The notes beneath the pieces are model-generated. The model did no database searches. It was not told the origin of the DNA and saw only the letters and a program-made list of their open reading frames with translations. 47,315 nt of DNA from a virus. Below, in pieces: positions 29,125 to 39,933 of the stretch. The stretch spans positions 1 through 47,315 of IMG/VR virus record IMGVR_UViG_3300020578_000131. The stretch is one strand, 5' to 3'. The position numbers and the translations under genes were made by a program. Numbering within the stretch: the stretch's first letter is position 1; each line of letters opens with the position of its first letter.

Positions 29125-30597
29125 TTAATCAATCCTAAATTTAAATATATCACTAAATTCTTTTAGATAATTTCCATCCCAAGTAGCTAATTTTATACCA
29201 TATCCATAATCTTTTTCAAAAATAGTCATATCTAAATCAAAATAATTACCATTTTCATCATACGAAGCCTTGGTATATGCCAGAGAACCAGTAGAATAAT
29301 CTACTATTGTATAATTATCATTAAACCTAAAAATTTTGTAATATAAATTAGGAATTGAAGTATTTTCTATATTATTATATGCTACAGAATATATATTCGG
29401 TTGCCAATCTTTTTCACGTACATAAATATTAAATCTTGCTTTTTCTTGTTGATTATATCTTGGTTTTAAATTAGTAATATTTATTATATATTTGGGAGTA
29501 TCCGAAGAAGTATCATTATCTCTTTGTAAAACATCAAAAGAGGAAGAAAAATATTTTTTTGTTTCGTCTGACGGATCTACCCATTTATCATAAATAATAC
29601 TAGAAGTTGTATCTAAGCAGACTTGTGCTTTATACACTCCCGGTAAAGGATTATTAATAGTCAAAAGACTAGAACTTATTTCATTAGTCATTGAAGAATC
29701 AATAAAGAATTTAACAGTTGGTATTGGATTGCCATAAATATTCTTAAAGCTTCCGCCTACTTTATTGTAAAAATACAAATTCATTGTATTATCTTCTGCG
29801 CTTAATAAACTACTAGATGCAAAAAAATTATTTCTATCGTCAGTTACCAATGGTGCCCATCTAGCCTCAATACATGGTCTATTTAAAGTATATTGAGAGT
29901 TTCTACCAGAAAAACGTTTTGTATAATAACTTGTTAATTTAGAAGCATCTTCATAAGAAGAAGATAATTTAATCATAATGCCGTTATTTGGTATGCTTTC
30001 ACTTATCCATTCTTCTACTAGAGGAGTTATATCCAACTCTATATTTTCTAAACCAGTTTTAAAGTTAACTATATAATCATAATTTAAACCTGTAACTATG
30101 TCTCCACCTTTTGTTTCCCAGAAAGAACCACTTTCGTTATATGTCCAAGAACATCCATAGCCACCTGTTAATTGAACAAAACCAGAATCAGAATATCCTT
30201 CCATATCTAATCCATAGCCTTCTTCCCAACTTTTAGAAATAGGGTTTATTGTGACAGAAAAGTCTTTTGGTATACTGGCGTTGTGTGCTACATTAAATAC
30301 TTTTAAAATATATTGTACGCTTCCGCTTGTAGGTATTCTACCGGCTAAACGGTCTGCTTTAATATCTTCTATGGGAAATTGAATTAATACTCTACTTCGT
30401 TCAATAGAGCCAGAAGTAACAGGATTAAATAAGCCGGGGTTTAAAGAATCTTGACCGGTAGTTTGATCATAGATGCTAAAAATTTCTAATACATCAGCTG
30501 CACCCATATTAGCTATTTCTGCTCTAGTAATTAAATTCTCATAAAAAGCATTAGTAATAGTTGTATCTTTATTGGCTACGAATCTTTTGATAGACAT
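29125..30597 (-). CDS. virion structural protein, possibly baseplate/wedge (490 aa)
   Basis: The N-terminal 230 residues contain KDTTITNAFYENLITRAEIA, RVLIQFPIEDIKADRLAG and NPISKSWEEGYGLDMEGY. These resemble beta-sandwich DNRLRE-type repeats and a structural family of marine T4-like phages. The C-terminal half (about 255-490) looks like two further beta domains (KFFIDSS, YIINITNLKPRYNQQEKARF). There is no signal peptide or enzyme motif. It overlaps gp6 by one base and lies two bases before the 2867-residue gene, so these are probably made together in the baseplate pathway. The function is inferred from position. Confidence 0.7.
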   Translation of the reverse strand: MSIKRFVANKDTTITNAFYENLITRAEIANMGAADVLEIFSIYDQTTGQDSLNPGLFNPVTSGSIERSRVLIQFPIEDIKADRLAGRIPTSGSVQYILKVFNVAHNASIPKDFSVTINPISKSWEEGYGLDMEGYSDSGFVQLTGGYGCSWTYNESGSFWETKGGDIVTGLNYDYIVNFKTGLENIELDITPLVEEWISESIPNNGIMIKLSSSYEDASKLTSYYTKRFSGRNSQYTLNRPCIEARWAPLVTDDRNNFFASSSLLSAEDNTMNLYFYNKVGGSFKNIYGNPIPTVKFFIDSSMTNEISSSLLTINNPLPGVYKAQVCLDTTSSIIYDKWVDPSDETKKYFSSSFDVLQRDNDTSSDTPKYIINITNLKPRYNQQEKARFNIYVREKDWQPNIYSVAYNNIENTSIPNLYYKIFRFNDNYTIVDYSTGSLAYTKASYDENGNYFDLDMTIFEKDYGYGIKLATWDGNYLKEFSDIFKFRID

Positions 30598-32402
30598 TAG
30601 ATAATAGTACCTTTTATATCGCTATTTGGAAATTTTAATTCCATAACTACATTTAATGGAACATTAATATATCTTCCATCGGATGAAGTATTACTTTTAA
30701 AGTTAAATTGCGAATCAGAATAAATGCCACCTATTTTTTCTTCTATAATAACAGAAGTAACATCTATTAAACCATCTACCTTTTTAAGAGAATCATATAC
30801 TTTAGTTATTGTAAATGCTTCGCCAAAATCAGCAGTATGGGCAAAATCTGTTTTTAACTGTTCTATCGCATCAGTCAAAATATCATACTTAGATCTATCA
30901 TTTGAACCAACAGCAGTAAAATTAATACCATAATTAATTACTTTGCCATCTAATATATCTATAGAGTCAGTAATCATTTTGTTACGCATAAGCCAATTTT
31001 TTATATTATTTTTTATTGTTTTATTAGATGTTGTTAAATAACCATCTGAATCTTCGCAAAGTACATAAATATTTAAGTTTCTTTTTAAAGACTTATTATC
31101 TCTTTTTACGGTAACTCGTTTTATAGAGCCAAATTTATTTGGCATATTATAAACTAATGCTCTATAATCTGTTTCAGTGACTGCTCTGCTTTGAGCGGAA
31201 AAAGAACTTTCTATTCTTTTTTTCAATTCTTGAGAATTAATAGTAGTTGTATCTCCGATTATAGGAGTTTCATTAGTTATTTCTAAGCTTGATTTAACTA
31301 AATTTAAGCTAACATTAGATAACGAATCTTCATTATTAAATTCAAATATTCCACTTGTTACTCTATTAATAGTATTAGAAGCATAATTTACATTAGAAGA
31401 TTGGTTATTATATCTATAAGTTACTATTAAATCTGTGTTAGAAGGTGCAATCCCCATTTTATCACTATTTAAAAGCTTATATGGATCAAAACTATCAGAA
31501 GAAATATAATCTTTACCATAAATATTTAATACAACTTCCGTTGGTTCAGCCATCATATTATCGGGATCTTTAATTACAACATCGGAACTAGCGCCGAATT
31601 GTAAAGTGGTAGTTCTTAAATTTCTATCAACAACAAATCTTCTAGGAACCATGAACGGTTTTAAAATTTCTCTAGCTAAGACTGAATCAGTTGAATCTCT
31701 GTTAGTTATAGATTTATAAATAATATTTTGTGATAAATTTTCTACTTCATAATATTGATTGCCTTCAAGATCATAAACAGATAATATTTCTATAATATCA
31801 TTTTGATTTAAAGAGACATTTAAATATCTTTTATAATCACCAACCGATATTCTTTCAGAAGCTATAAGACCAGAAATAATAGTGCCATAAGATTTAATAG
31901 CATAAAATAATGGAAATCCAGTATTTGGATCAGAAACACTAACTCTAATTTCATTATTAGGATTATCAAATCTAACATCTTCATTTAATATAAAATTAGC
32001 TCCTCCTCTGGTACTAAAAGCACTACCTTTTTTTAAAATTGGTGCATAATCTAAATTTGGCCCTAAACCATTAGTACCAGCAGGAACCGATATATAAAAA
32101 GAAGCCATTCCGGTAGAAGAATTGGTACTAGAAAACTTAAATCCAGCTTGTCTTCCAAGTTTAATGATGTTATCGTACTCAGAAGCAGTATCTACAAAAG
32201 TCTCATTTGCTTGATAATCTAAATAAAAAGAAAGTATGTCTCCTACATATGAGACTGTATCAATCATTAAAGAGCCAAACGACGCTTCATTAAAATCCTT
32301 ATATACATCAGAATAATAACGTTTAGCGTGCTGTATTAAATCATCTTTAATATTTTGATAATTTCTACTAGTATAATTTATAGGAACTATTTTTTTAGAC
32401 AT
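30597..32402 (-). CDS. baseplate wedge protein gp6-like (baseplate J family)
   Basis: This 601-residue protein corresponds to T4 gp6, which forms the dimeric wedge core of contractile-tail baseplates. N-terminal signatures are INYTSRNYQNIKDDL and SFGSLMIDTVSYVGDILSFY with LDYQANETFVDTAS (about residues 8-75), and FSAQSRAVTETDYRALVYN near 395-415 is the typical J-family ATxxDY region. AAGGAAAA precedes the ATG. Its stop shares one base with the start of the next gene, indicating coupling. The gp25 gene directly upstream supports the assignment. Length and motifs appear complete. Confidence 0.92.
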   Translation of the reverse strand: MSKKIVPINYTSRNYQNIKDDLIQHAKRYYSDVYKDFNEASFGSLMIDTVSYVGDILSFYLDYQANETFVDTASEYDNIIKLGRQAGFKFSSTNSSTGMASFYISVPAGTNGLGPNLDYAPILKKGSAFSTRGGANFILNEDVRFDNPNNEIRVSVSDPNTGFPLFYAIKSYGTIISGLIASERISVGDYKRYLNVSLNQNDIIEILSVYDLEGNQYYEVENLSQNIIYKSITNRDSTDSVLAREILKPFMVPRRFVVDRNLRTTTLQFGASSDVVIKDPDNMMAEPTEVVLNIYGKDYISSDSFDPYKLLNSDKMGIAPSNTDLIVTYRYNNQSSNVNYASNTINRVTSGIFEFNNEDSLSNVSLNLVKSSLEITNETPIIGDTTTINSQELKKRIESSFSAQSRAVTETDYRALVYNMPNKFGSIKRVTVKRDNKSLKRNLNIYVLCEDSDGYLTTSNKTIKNNIKNWLMRNKMITDSIDILDGKVINYGINFTAVGSNDRSKYDILTDAIEQLKTDFAHTADFGEAFTITKVYDSLKKVDGLIDVTSVIIEEKIGGIYSDSQFNFKSNTSSDGRYINVPLNVVMELKFPNSDIKGTII

Positions 32403-32432
32403 TTAATTATTTTCCTTAATATTATAAATAGA

Positions 32433-32810
32433 CTAAGAATCTATATTTAGTTCATCATTTATTCTTAAAGAAGGAACATGATATTTTATATTTATGAACA
32501 AGACGTTCTCATCATTACTATTAGGAGGAGATATATTTATTTCTTTAATAGATATAAATTTTAAATATTTGCCAACCTGCTCTGTTATTCTAGACTGTAT
32601 TTTTTCTCTTACCTCTAGAGTGTCATTTTCAAAAATATATCTTTTAATTCCAACGCCAAAGTCGGAATCCATTATTCTTTCCCCCGGATTTGTTAATATT
32701 AACATTTTTAAATTTTGTCTTACGGAATCTATTATTTTTTTATTTAATGAATAAGCGCCATCTTCATCAAAATCATAAGATAGTGGTAATCTAGGTGAAT
32801 ATCCTCTCAT
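32433..32810 (-). CDS. baseplate wedge protein gp25-like
   Basis: This 125-residue protein matches the T4 gp25 / phage W-type family, a small wedge component that helps attach the baseplate to sheath and tube. The conserved core LTNPGERIMDSDFGVGIKRY is visible near residues 39-58, followed by IFEN and helices (VREKIQSRITEQVGKYL). Length is typical. TAGGAAAA upstream provides the ribosome-binding site and overlaps the stop of the previous giant gene. The next gene is gp6-like after 30 bases, matching the gp25-gp6 pairing seen in contractile-tail phages. Confidence 0.92.
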   Translation of the reverse strand: MRGYSPRLPLSYDFDEDGAYSLNKKIIDSVRQNLKMLILTNPGERIMDSDFGVGIKRYIFENDTLEVREKIQSRITEQVGKYLKFISIKEINISPPNSNDENVLFINIKYHVPSLRINDELNIDS

Positions 32811-32821
32811 TTTTAATTTTC

Positions 32822-35800
32822 CTATAGTTGTTGCGGATAGAAGGGGCTTCCTTTAAAGCCATTTAATTGAATTTCTACCCAATCACGGAATAATAGTACT
32901 TGTTGATTGATTTGTAATTGATTTTTAGAATAATCTTCATAAGCAGAGTTTATAGCTTGTTTCATAGCTTCGTAGCTATGTGGCTTATTCATAAAGTACC
33001 ATATGGAAGAAAAATAAGTATCTACTGCTTCTCTTACATCATTTGGATCTTCAATTAATGGGAATTCTAACACTTCTGCTAATCTTAAAACCAATGCGTT
33101 TTGACGGTCTAATGTAATAGGCATAGATTCTAATTTTCTAAATACATTAGAAAGATAATTTCTAATATTTTCTCTAGCTAGTTCAATTCCTACATTATAA
33201 TCTTTATCATAAACTGTATCTACTTTTTTTGTATTAAAAGCTTCTATAATAAAGTTTTTTAACTTACTTTCTTCTAATTTATCTTTTAATACATAATCAA
33301 TTGTTTTAGTTTCTTCATTTTCTATATATTCAACCGTTAATGTTTCATTAAATAACAAGTTATATGCCTGATTTACTGCTTTATCAAATAATTCTTTTTT
33401 TGCTATTCCAAGCGCTTGTTCATAGTCGGTTGCAAATACATCGTCTTGAACCATTGTGGAATAGAAAGGAGGAGTTTTAATAATATCTAAATCTTTGTCA
33501 TATTCTCCAAAAGAAATAGGCTGTTTAGATTCATAAAAATTATCTTGGTTATAAATATCATCACAATTTATTTCTTCTTTTCCTAAATTATTTACCCATT
33601 CATCAGCCATATCAGCCAAACCGGGTCCATCTTCATACCAAGCTAAGGTTGCAAAATAGGTAGTAGTTAACAATGGATTTATAAATGGCATTGGACTTGT
33701 TACGGGAGTTGGTAATGTTCCAAGTGGTATTGAAACGGCAGGTATAATAGCTGATGTTAAATCTGGTTTAAGAGATTTTGCTGTTTTATAAACTGTACTA
33801 ATCAACGCAACGTTTGGTTCTGAACTTTCAACTATTCCTTTTAGAATCTTAATTGGCGTTGTTAATAATGCTTTAATCAAGAAGCTAGCTATTAGCTTTA
33901 ATGGATTCATATTTTCTGTTGATTGAGCATCATTTGGATTAGAGGCTATTATTTGACCATTTGATTGTATTATTTTACAAGTACTTATAATATCTCTTTT
34001 TGTATCTTTAAAAGCATTAGATACCTGCCTTCTGGTACTAGTGCATAAAACATCTAACATAAATATATAATTTAATGTTTGAGTGGTGGGAAATATATAT
34101 TTAAATAAGAAATCATATTCTACAGTAGATATAAACTCCAACATTATTTGTAAATTATTATTTATATTTGCTCTTTCATAGATTTTTTGTCTTATATAAT
34201 CAGTTTTTGTGATAAATTCATTTTTTTCTTGATCAAAATATTTGTATGTACATTTAAAATTAAGATATACGGCATTAGCATCAGCAACTATTATTCCATA
34301 GTTTGATGAATCTTCAAAAACGTTCTTTATATTAATTAATGTCAAATTTTCTTTAGCTAAATATTCATTTGTATCTTTATGAATTCTTTTAGCTAATTTA
34401 GGAAGAACATAGTTTTTTATTTCACCCTCAACAAAATCTCTAAATAATTCTGTCTTTTTTAATATTTCATTAGTAATATTTTCTTCTGGATTGGAAGCTT
34501 TGTATTGTTTTAAAAGGAAACTAGTTAATATATTGAAGAATATATTATCCATTCCTCTCATTTCTGATTCAACCATCCTAGCCATAAAAGAAATAAACAT
34601 CTTATCATCTCTTAATGACTGAGGATCATAAACTCCAAATACATGTATCCCTCTAAGAACAATATCATGCAAAAATATTCTTGCCGCTAAATGTAAGCCA
34701 CCATTAAGAAATATTTTTTGTGTTTCTGTTGTTTCTATATCTTCTAATTCAGAAACATTTATTGGTATTTTTCCAACCGTTCTATCATCAATTATTTTTT
34801 CTATACAAACATTTTTTGACTTTTCATCTAAAATTTGTTTTTTGATTGAATCAACTTCTAAATAATGAGGTCTAACATTACATGCTTTTTGTTCTGCGGT
34901 CTGAGGAACAACTAACTTTAAATACTGTGTGTATGGCTGTCCTGTACCACGAACTGTATTGGTTATATAATCAGGAGACAAATACTCTCTAATAAACATA
35001 AATTTGTTTTTTTCACTTAAAATATTATTTTTTATTGAATCATACAATCTTTTATTAATGTCTTCATAAATTTGTTCTGAAAATAATTCGTATGAAATTA
35101 TTTCTCTTCCATCTTGTGAAGTAAGGCCGAACTTATTTATTTTATCAGTAATAAATTTATGTAAAAGTTTATGTTTATTTAAATTACCGAGATCTTGTAC
35201 ATTAAGACCGGAAGGATTTTTTATATAAGATAATATGTCGTCTGACACTTTATTAATTTCAGTGTTTTTTATAAAAGTTTTTGAGTTTTTTGTTATTTGT
35301 AATCTGTGAATATCATACAGTTTTTCATCTTGAAAAGATTTAATTTCAGAACCATTTGGTAATGTAATTTTGTCTAAACCTGTTTCATAAACAATGTTAA
35401 AATCAGGATAATTAACTTTAGTTTTTAAAATAACATTATAAAATCCTTTAACATCGTCATAGGCTATTTTAGCTTTATCGTATAAATCTCTTAATGTAGC
35501 AAATTCATTATAATTAGAATTCCATAAGATAGAATTTGATTCATTTATTTCAGTAGAAAAATTCATTAATTGATTTAATGAAGTAATAGTGGCCGTATTA
35601 TAAAACATTTCTTCACAAATAACTAAATATACTGCGGCTCCTTCTTCCGCAGCAAAGAACGCATTTGCTTCATTTATATTAGATACTCCAAGTACTTTAT
35701 AAGCATTTTTTAGTTTTATTTTCAATTCTTCAGTATCAGTAACGTTGTTTCTCAAATATAAATCAGCTAAATTTAATAAGTTTAAAATTGGACCTAAACT

Positions 35801-38800
35801 ATTTAAAACGTCTTTAGCGCTAACGCTATCTGGCTCTAGCGTATCTGCTGTAAAATCGACAATTTCAATAACCATTTTTTTTAAAACTTGACTCCAAACA
35901 GCTTGTAATAAATTTCCTAATAGTTTTTCTGCATTGCTTATTTTATCTCTTAATTCTTTTTCTATGAAATTAATATCAAATTTTTGCTGCGTAGTTCCAT
36001 TCAACGAACCAGAAAAAATAATATGATTATTTTCATATAAAGTTTTAGAATCAGTCAATGAATCACTTAATAATGTTTGGAGCGCTGAATTATTACCGTC
36101 AAGGGCAAGTCTAAACATAAGACCCGGATATTTAGTATTTTTATAACCATCCCAACCAGTCTTATCCTCAAATTTGGCAGTAGCAAGTAAACCTTCTGAT
36201 ATTTTTGGATCTAATTTAATATCAGGAACTGTTTCTATTCTGCCGCTGCCACTATTAAATTGAAAAAAATTAACAGAATTAGAGTTGTATTCTGTATAAG
36301 TTGTTTTATACCAATCCCGTGCCTCTCTATCAAAATTATTATAAACAGTCTTAAATAGTGTATTTGCTAAATTTAAATATTCTTGCTGAGATGGTGATAA
36401 ACTAGCACCATTAGGAAATATTTTGCATGCTATATCTGGTACTTTAGAAAAATCAAATGGATTTTCAGAATCTAATAATTTTAGTATGTCTTCTAATGCT
36501 CTTGCTTCATCTTCTCTTATAGAAGCTAAAGCTTGATCAATTAATTCTGGGCTCAAGCCTTTATCCTGTAAAATCTGCCTTCTTAAATTTTCTACTTTTC
36601 CATCATCACATAAAATATTTGGCCCTGATACTGTTTCTTCGGGAGAAATATTATCATTACATATACTAAGATCAATTCCATTACCAATATTTCTAAAAAA
36701 TTCTGCTATTTGTTGTCTTGTGCCAAATAATTCAGAATATGGAGAGCCATATTTTCTTTTTATAAGAGATATTATTACTTGATATGCTTCATCATTAACA
36801 GTTTCTCCCTTATATAAAGAGCAAATTTCTTTTGTAGTCATACAAGTTGTTATATCTTCTATAATATTTTTTAAAGTATTTTTAGCACCAATTTTATCTT
36901 CTTCAGTAACAGGACCGGGATTATTTTTAATAGAGTCATAAACGTCATTTAAATAATCATTTAAGGCAGGATCAGTGATATTGGCATTAGGTTCAAAAGG
37001 ATTATTACCAGTTGGGAAATTAGGTGGTTGATTTAAGTCTCTGGTACATGCTTTGGCAGCTGCTTCTAGTGCTTTTTTAATTCCTAAAGATATTAGATCA
37101 TTTATAATTTGTATAAAGGCGTTTTCTAATTCTTGTATTAAAGATTGATTAGGGTTATAAGCTCTTAAAACAGGTAATTGAAACCCATTAATTACCTTTA
37201 AGCCATTTTTTAAATATGGATTACAAATAGTAGAAAGGAATATACTTTCAATAAACTTTCTAGCTTCTTTGTATTTAGACATTAAGGCCATTACAATATT
37301 TGGAGGCAACGAAGCAGATAGACATTGTGCAGAAAGACCTAAGAATTTAGCCCAATCTAATGCTCTAGCAACACGTATAAAAGCAGCTAATTTTTGTTTG
37401 TTTGTTTTATTCGGTAATTTATCGATACCGAATAAAATTCTCATATTTTTATCTTTAATAACATCTTTAGCAGTTAAAGATTTAGTAAATAAATCTCCTT
37501 CATTTTGCTTCTTTTTCTTTTCATAGGCTTTTCTTAATTTTTTCCATTTAGCTATTTCTTGCGGAGTACGTACAGAGGTTAAATCACTAATTCTTTGTAT
37601 TGTATCAACACTACAATTCACAAGGTCAACTGGTTTAGGATATACATTTGTTATTACTGGATAGTGTTTTTCAGTTAAAAACTTTTTAATTTCATCTTCT
37701 GGATTGCCGCCTAATAAGCCTATAGCTCCAACGGCTGCTCCAACGGCTGCGGTACCTATCAAGCCCCCGCCAAGAATAGCAGCACCAGCCAATAATGGTG
37801 AAGTATCGGCTATATTTTGTGCAGCTGCCTTAAAGGCATCGTAAGAGTCTTTTTCAGGATCAAAAACAACTATATAATTAGCTGTAGTTTGATTTGAAAC
37901 ATATTCATTTTTTAAATAAGACAACAAACCAACAGATAAAGAAAGCTTTTCTTTATCGGAATAATATTTGATTGCCTTTATTTTATGTTCTTTTTTATCA
38001 ACTACAATATCTAAAGAAAAGTTCCATTTTAGACTTGGTGTAGAAAAAATGTCAGGTCTTTCTTCTTGTACAAATTTTGGATGATTTTTTTGTAGAAAAA
38101 GATTTGTTTCTTCTACAAAGCCTCTAACATTTTTTGCTTCAATAGAAAAATTTCTAAAAGCATCTGGCTCCATAACCCATTGCCTAGTTATGAAATAGAT
38201 TTCATAATGCTCTAATATTTGAATTAATTTATCGAAAAAAACTTTATATTCATCATAATCCTTAAACTTACGTATAAAATACCTCTCTGGATCTGGATCA
38301 GGCGGTTTAGGAACTGGCTCTTTTTCTTTTCCCGGTTGTATTTTTTTTATGTCTGGATTGTCCGCATATAAATATGCTTTTGGTAATACAACAAATACTC
38401 TTAAGGTAGAGCAAGGTCTTGGATCTATATACCATTTTTCAGATGTAATAAATTGATAATAATTATTTAATAGTTTATTTGATAAATCATCATTTAATTC
38501 AAAACCAACTTTTTCAAAAGTTAACTTTAAACATTTTTTTCTTGCTTCTTCCATCAAAGACCATAATTGGTCTTCGCCGTTGATAGAAACTATATCAGGA
38601 AACTCACAATGTACCGCCCAAGAACCTAAATAGTTGTCTTCATAAGGTTCATCAATAGGTTGAGATTTCCAATCTATTAAGGCAGAATTTCTATTTGGCT
38701 GATACTCATCTTTTAAGGAAATTGGAGCAAAATCAGGAACATCCTCTAATGGTTCTAAATACTGGGTAGAAACATATCCTATCTCATTGGACGATAATTT

Positions 38801-39016
38801 TATTTTAGAATAAGACTCTTTAGTATTTTCAATCAAAGCAACAATAGTTTCTAATACTAAAACTTGTTCATTATCTTGCAAAGAGCGTAAGTTAGGGCCA
38901 AGTATATTTGGTTCATCTAGTAAAAAATCTTTTTCTTTTACAAACCAAACAGGTTGTATAACTTTATGAGTTGGAAAAACTCTTAATGGAGATTTTATAT
39001 TTTTGTAATTGGACAT
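32822..39016 (-). CDS. very large baseplate/tail protein (2064 aa)
   Basis: This is one of two giant virion proteins in the window. Residues about 10-92 look like a small SH3-like barrel (LRVFPTHKVIQPVWFVKE to SNEIGYVSTQYLEPL). A Gly/Ala-rich hydrophobic stretch of about 30 residues lies near 405-437 (LLAGAAILGGGLIGTAAVG), directly before a charged region. The remainder is long, mixed helical sequence with scattered Cys residues and no recognisable enzyme motif. It is followed after 11 bases by gp25, whose ribosome-binding site touches its stop. By position it may be a hub or wedge component, or do part of the job of tape-measure or gp7-type proteins. I do not recognise a named family, so the function is inferred from context only. 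Confidence 0.72.
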   Translation of the reverse strand: MSNYKNIKSPLRVFPTHKVIQPVWFVKEKDFLLDEPNILGPNLRSLQDNEQVLVLETIVALIENTKESYSKIKLSSNEIGYVSTQYLEPLEDVPDFAPISLKDEYQPNRNSALIDWKSQPIDEPYEDNYLGSWAVHCEFPDIVSINGEDQLWSLMEEARKKCLKLTFEKVGFELNDDLSNKLLNNYYQFITSEKWYIDPRPCSTLRVFVVLPKAYLYADNPDIKKIQPGKEKEPVPKPPDPDPERYFIRKFKDYDEYKVFFDKLIQILEHYEIYFITRQWVMEPDAFRNFSIEAKNVRGFVEETNLFLQKNHPKFVQEERPDIFSTPSLKWNFSLDIVVDKKEHKIKAIKYYSDKEKLSLSVGLLSYLKNEYVSNQTTANYIVVFDPEKDSYDAFKAAAQNIADTSPLLAGAAILGGGLIGTAAVGAAVGAIGLLGGNPEDEIKKFLTEKHYPVITNVYPKPVDLVNCSVDTIQRISDLTSVRTPQEIAKWKKLRKAYEKKKKQNEGDLFTKSLTAKDVIKDKNMRILFGIDKLPNKTNKQKLAAFIRVARALDWAKFLGLSAQCLSASLPPNIVMALMSKYKEARKFIESIFLSTICNPYLKNGLKVINGFQLPVLRAYNPNQSLIQELENAFIQIINDLISLGIKKALEAAAKACTRDLNQPPNFPTGNNPFEPNANITDPALNDYLNDVYDSIKNNPGPVTEEDKIGAKNTLKNIIEDITTCMTTKEICSLYKGETVNDEAYQVIISLIKRKYGSPYSELFGTRQQIAEFFRNIGNGIDLSICNDNISPEETVSGPNILCDDGKVENLRRQILQDKGLSPELIDQALASIREDEARALEDILKLLDSENPFDFSKVPDIACKIFPNGASLSPSQQEYLNLANTLFKTVYNNFDREARDWYKTTYTEYNSNSVNFFQFNSGSGRIETVPDIKLDPKISEGLLATAKFEDKTGWDGYKNTKYPGLMFRLALDGNNSALQTLLSDSLTDSKTLYENNHIIFSGSLNGTTQQKFDINFIEKELRDKISNAEKLLGNLLQAVWSQVLKKMVIEIVDFTADTLEPDSVSAKDVLNSLGPILNLLNLADLYLRNNVTDTEELKIKLKNAYKVLGVSNINEANAFFAAEEGAAVYLVICEEMFYNTATITSLNQLMNFSTEINESNSILWNSNYNEFATLRDLYDKAKIAYDDVKGFYNVILKTKVNYPDFNIVYETGLDKITLPNGSEIKSFQDEKLYDIHRLQITKNSKTFIKNTEINKVSDDILSYIKNPSGLNVQDLGNLNKHKLLHKFITDKINKFGLTSQDGREIISYELFSEQIYEDINKRLYDSIKNNILSEKNKFMFIREYLSPDYITNTVRGTGQPYTQYLKLVVPQTAEQKACNVRPHYLEVDSIKKQILDEKSKNVCIEKIIDDRTVGKIPINVSELEDIETTETQKIFLNGGLHLAARIFLHDIVLRGIHVFGVYDPQSLRDDKMFISFMARMVESEMRGMDNIFFNILTSFLLKQYKASNPEENITNEILKKTELFRDFVEGEIKNYVLPKLAKRIHKDTNEYLAKENLTLINIKNVFEDSSNYGIIVADANAVYLNFKCTYKYFDQEKNEFITKTDYIRQKIYERANINNNLQIMLEFISTVEYDFLFKYIFPTTQTLNYIFMLDVLCTSTRRQVSNAFKDTKRDIISTCKIIQSNGQIIASNPNDAQSTENMNPLKLIASFLIKALLTTPIKILKGIVESSEPNVALISTVYKTAKSLKPDLTSAIIPAVSIPLGTLPTPVTSPMPFINPLLTTTYFATLAWYEDGPGLADMADEWVNNLGKEEINCDDIYNQDNFYESKQPISFGEYDKDLDIIKTPPFYSTMVQDDVFATDYEQALGIAKKELFDKAVNQAYNLLFNETLTVEYIENEETKTIDYVLKDKLEESKLKNFIIEAFNTKKVDTVYDKDYNVGIELARENIRNYLSNVFRKLESMPITLDRQNALVLRLAEVLEFPLIEDPNDVREAVDTYFSSIWYFMNKPHSYEAMKQAINSAYEDYSKNQLQINQQVLLFRDWVEIQLNGFKGSPFYPQQL

Positions 39017-39020
39017 AATT

Positions 39021-39923
39021 TTAATTTAAATAGTGATAAAAACTGTTTATATATTTAGTACCTGTATCTCTAATGTATTTTGTTCTCCAAGCTTCAAGAT
39101 TTCCCGTATTAAGATTTAGACCTTGCTTAGTTAAATTCAACATTTGAATAGCTACTGATTTGTGTTCTATGCAAACATTTGGATCTAATGAAGTTTCTAA
39201 AGCATGATAATTTTCAAAATGTGTATGATCTGAAATTGCTTCATTGAATCTTGCTTGTGATTCATAAAAATTAGTAACCACTCCACAAAGCTCTTGAATA
39301 AAATCTGCTAATTCTTCAAAAGCGTCTAATAAATTTTGTCCTTTTGGAATTGGTTGCATATCTTTATCGTCATTATTGGCTATTAATTGTACACCAAATC
39401 CGGTATATGCCTCATCTCCATTGGATAGTTTAGAATCTGTATTTGTAACTAATTTCATCGATTCTCTGGCTATTATTCTTACGGCATCTGCTTTAATAGC
39501 TATAGCCGATTGAGCGTTAGAATTGCCGGTTATGCCTTGACATATACTATAATTCTCGTCTATATCAGATTTTTGACTTATATATATTCTTGCTGCATCG
39601 GCACCAGTATTTGGGTTTACCGGACCACGAACCGCAGGAGTAGACCTAGCATCTAAAGCAGATAATCTGCCAACAACTATATCTATCGCTCCAGCACGAA
39701 GATGGCCCATTCCTCCGTACCCGCTATCCATACCTCCCGGTCTATCTCTTCCTAAAACAATCCAAGTATTGTTTTGTCCTTGCCAAACATCTTCCGAATC
39801 GGTTTTATTAAAAGAAAAGTTATTTGTAGGATCATATAATACGGAATTTTTTATGCCCAATTCGGCATTGGGATCATCCGCATTACACATATTATCATTT
39901 GTAATTTCGTCTATAGTACCCAT
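39021..39923 (-). CDS. baseplate spike-like virion protein
   Basis: This 300-residue structural protein has a Gly-rich section near residues 60-85 (GRDRPGGMDSGYGGMGHLRAG). Repetitive beta-type sequence follows (AARIYISQKSDID, AIAIKADAVRIIARESMKLV, about 110-165). Such strands resemble beta-helical or OB-type spike proteins at the tail tip. A helical part with a DHTHFENYHA histidine cluster (near residues 235-245) follows, which could bind metal. It sits ten bases after the two lysins and four bases before the 2064-residue gene, as expected for a hub or spike component. No clear Shine-Dalgarno precedes its ATG. The virion role is likely; the exact T4 equivalent is not certain. Confidence 0.68.
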   Translation of the reverse strand: MGTIDEITNDNMCNADDPNAELGIKNSVLYDPTNNFSFNKTDSEDVWQGQNNTWIVLGRDRPGGMDSGYGGMGHLRAGAIDIVVGRLSALDARSTPAVRGPVNPNTGADAARIYISQKSDIDENYSICQGITGNSNAQSAIAIKADAVRIIARESMKLVTNTDSKLSNGDEAYTGFGVQLIANNDDKDMQPIPKGQNLLDAFEELADFIQELCGVVTNFYESQARFNEAISDHTHFENYHALETSLDPNVCIEHKSVAIQMLNLTKQGLNLNTGNLEAWRTKYIRDTGTKYINSFYHYLN

Positions 39924-39933
39924 ATTTTTTTAA

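Noticed and set aside
32423-32430. TATAAATA on the plus strand between the gp25 and gp6 genes
   Set aside because: It points away from all genes in the window and nothing is encoded on the plus strand; expected by chance in AT-rich DNA.
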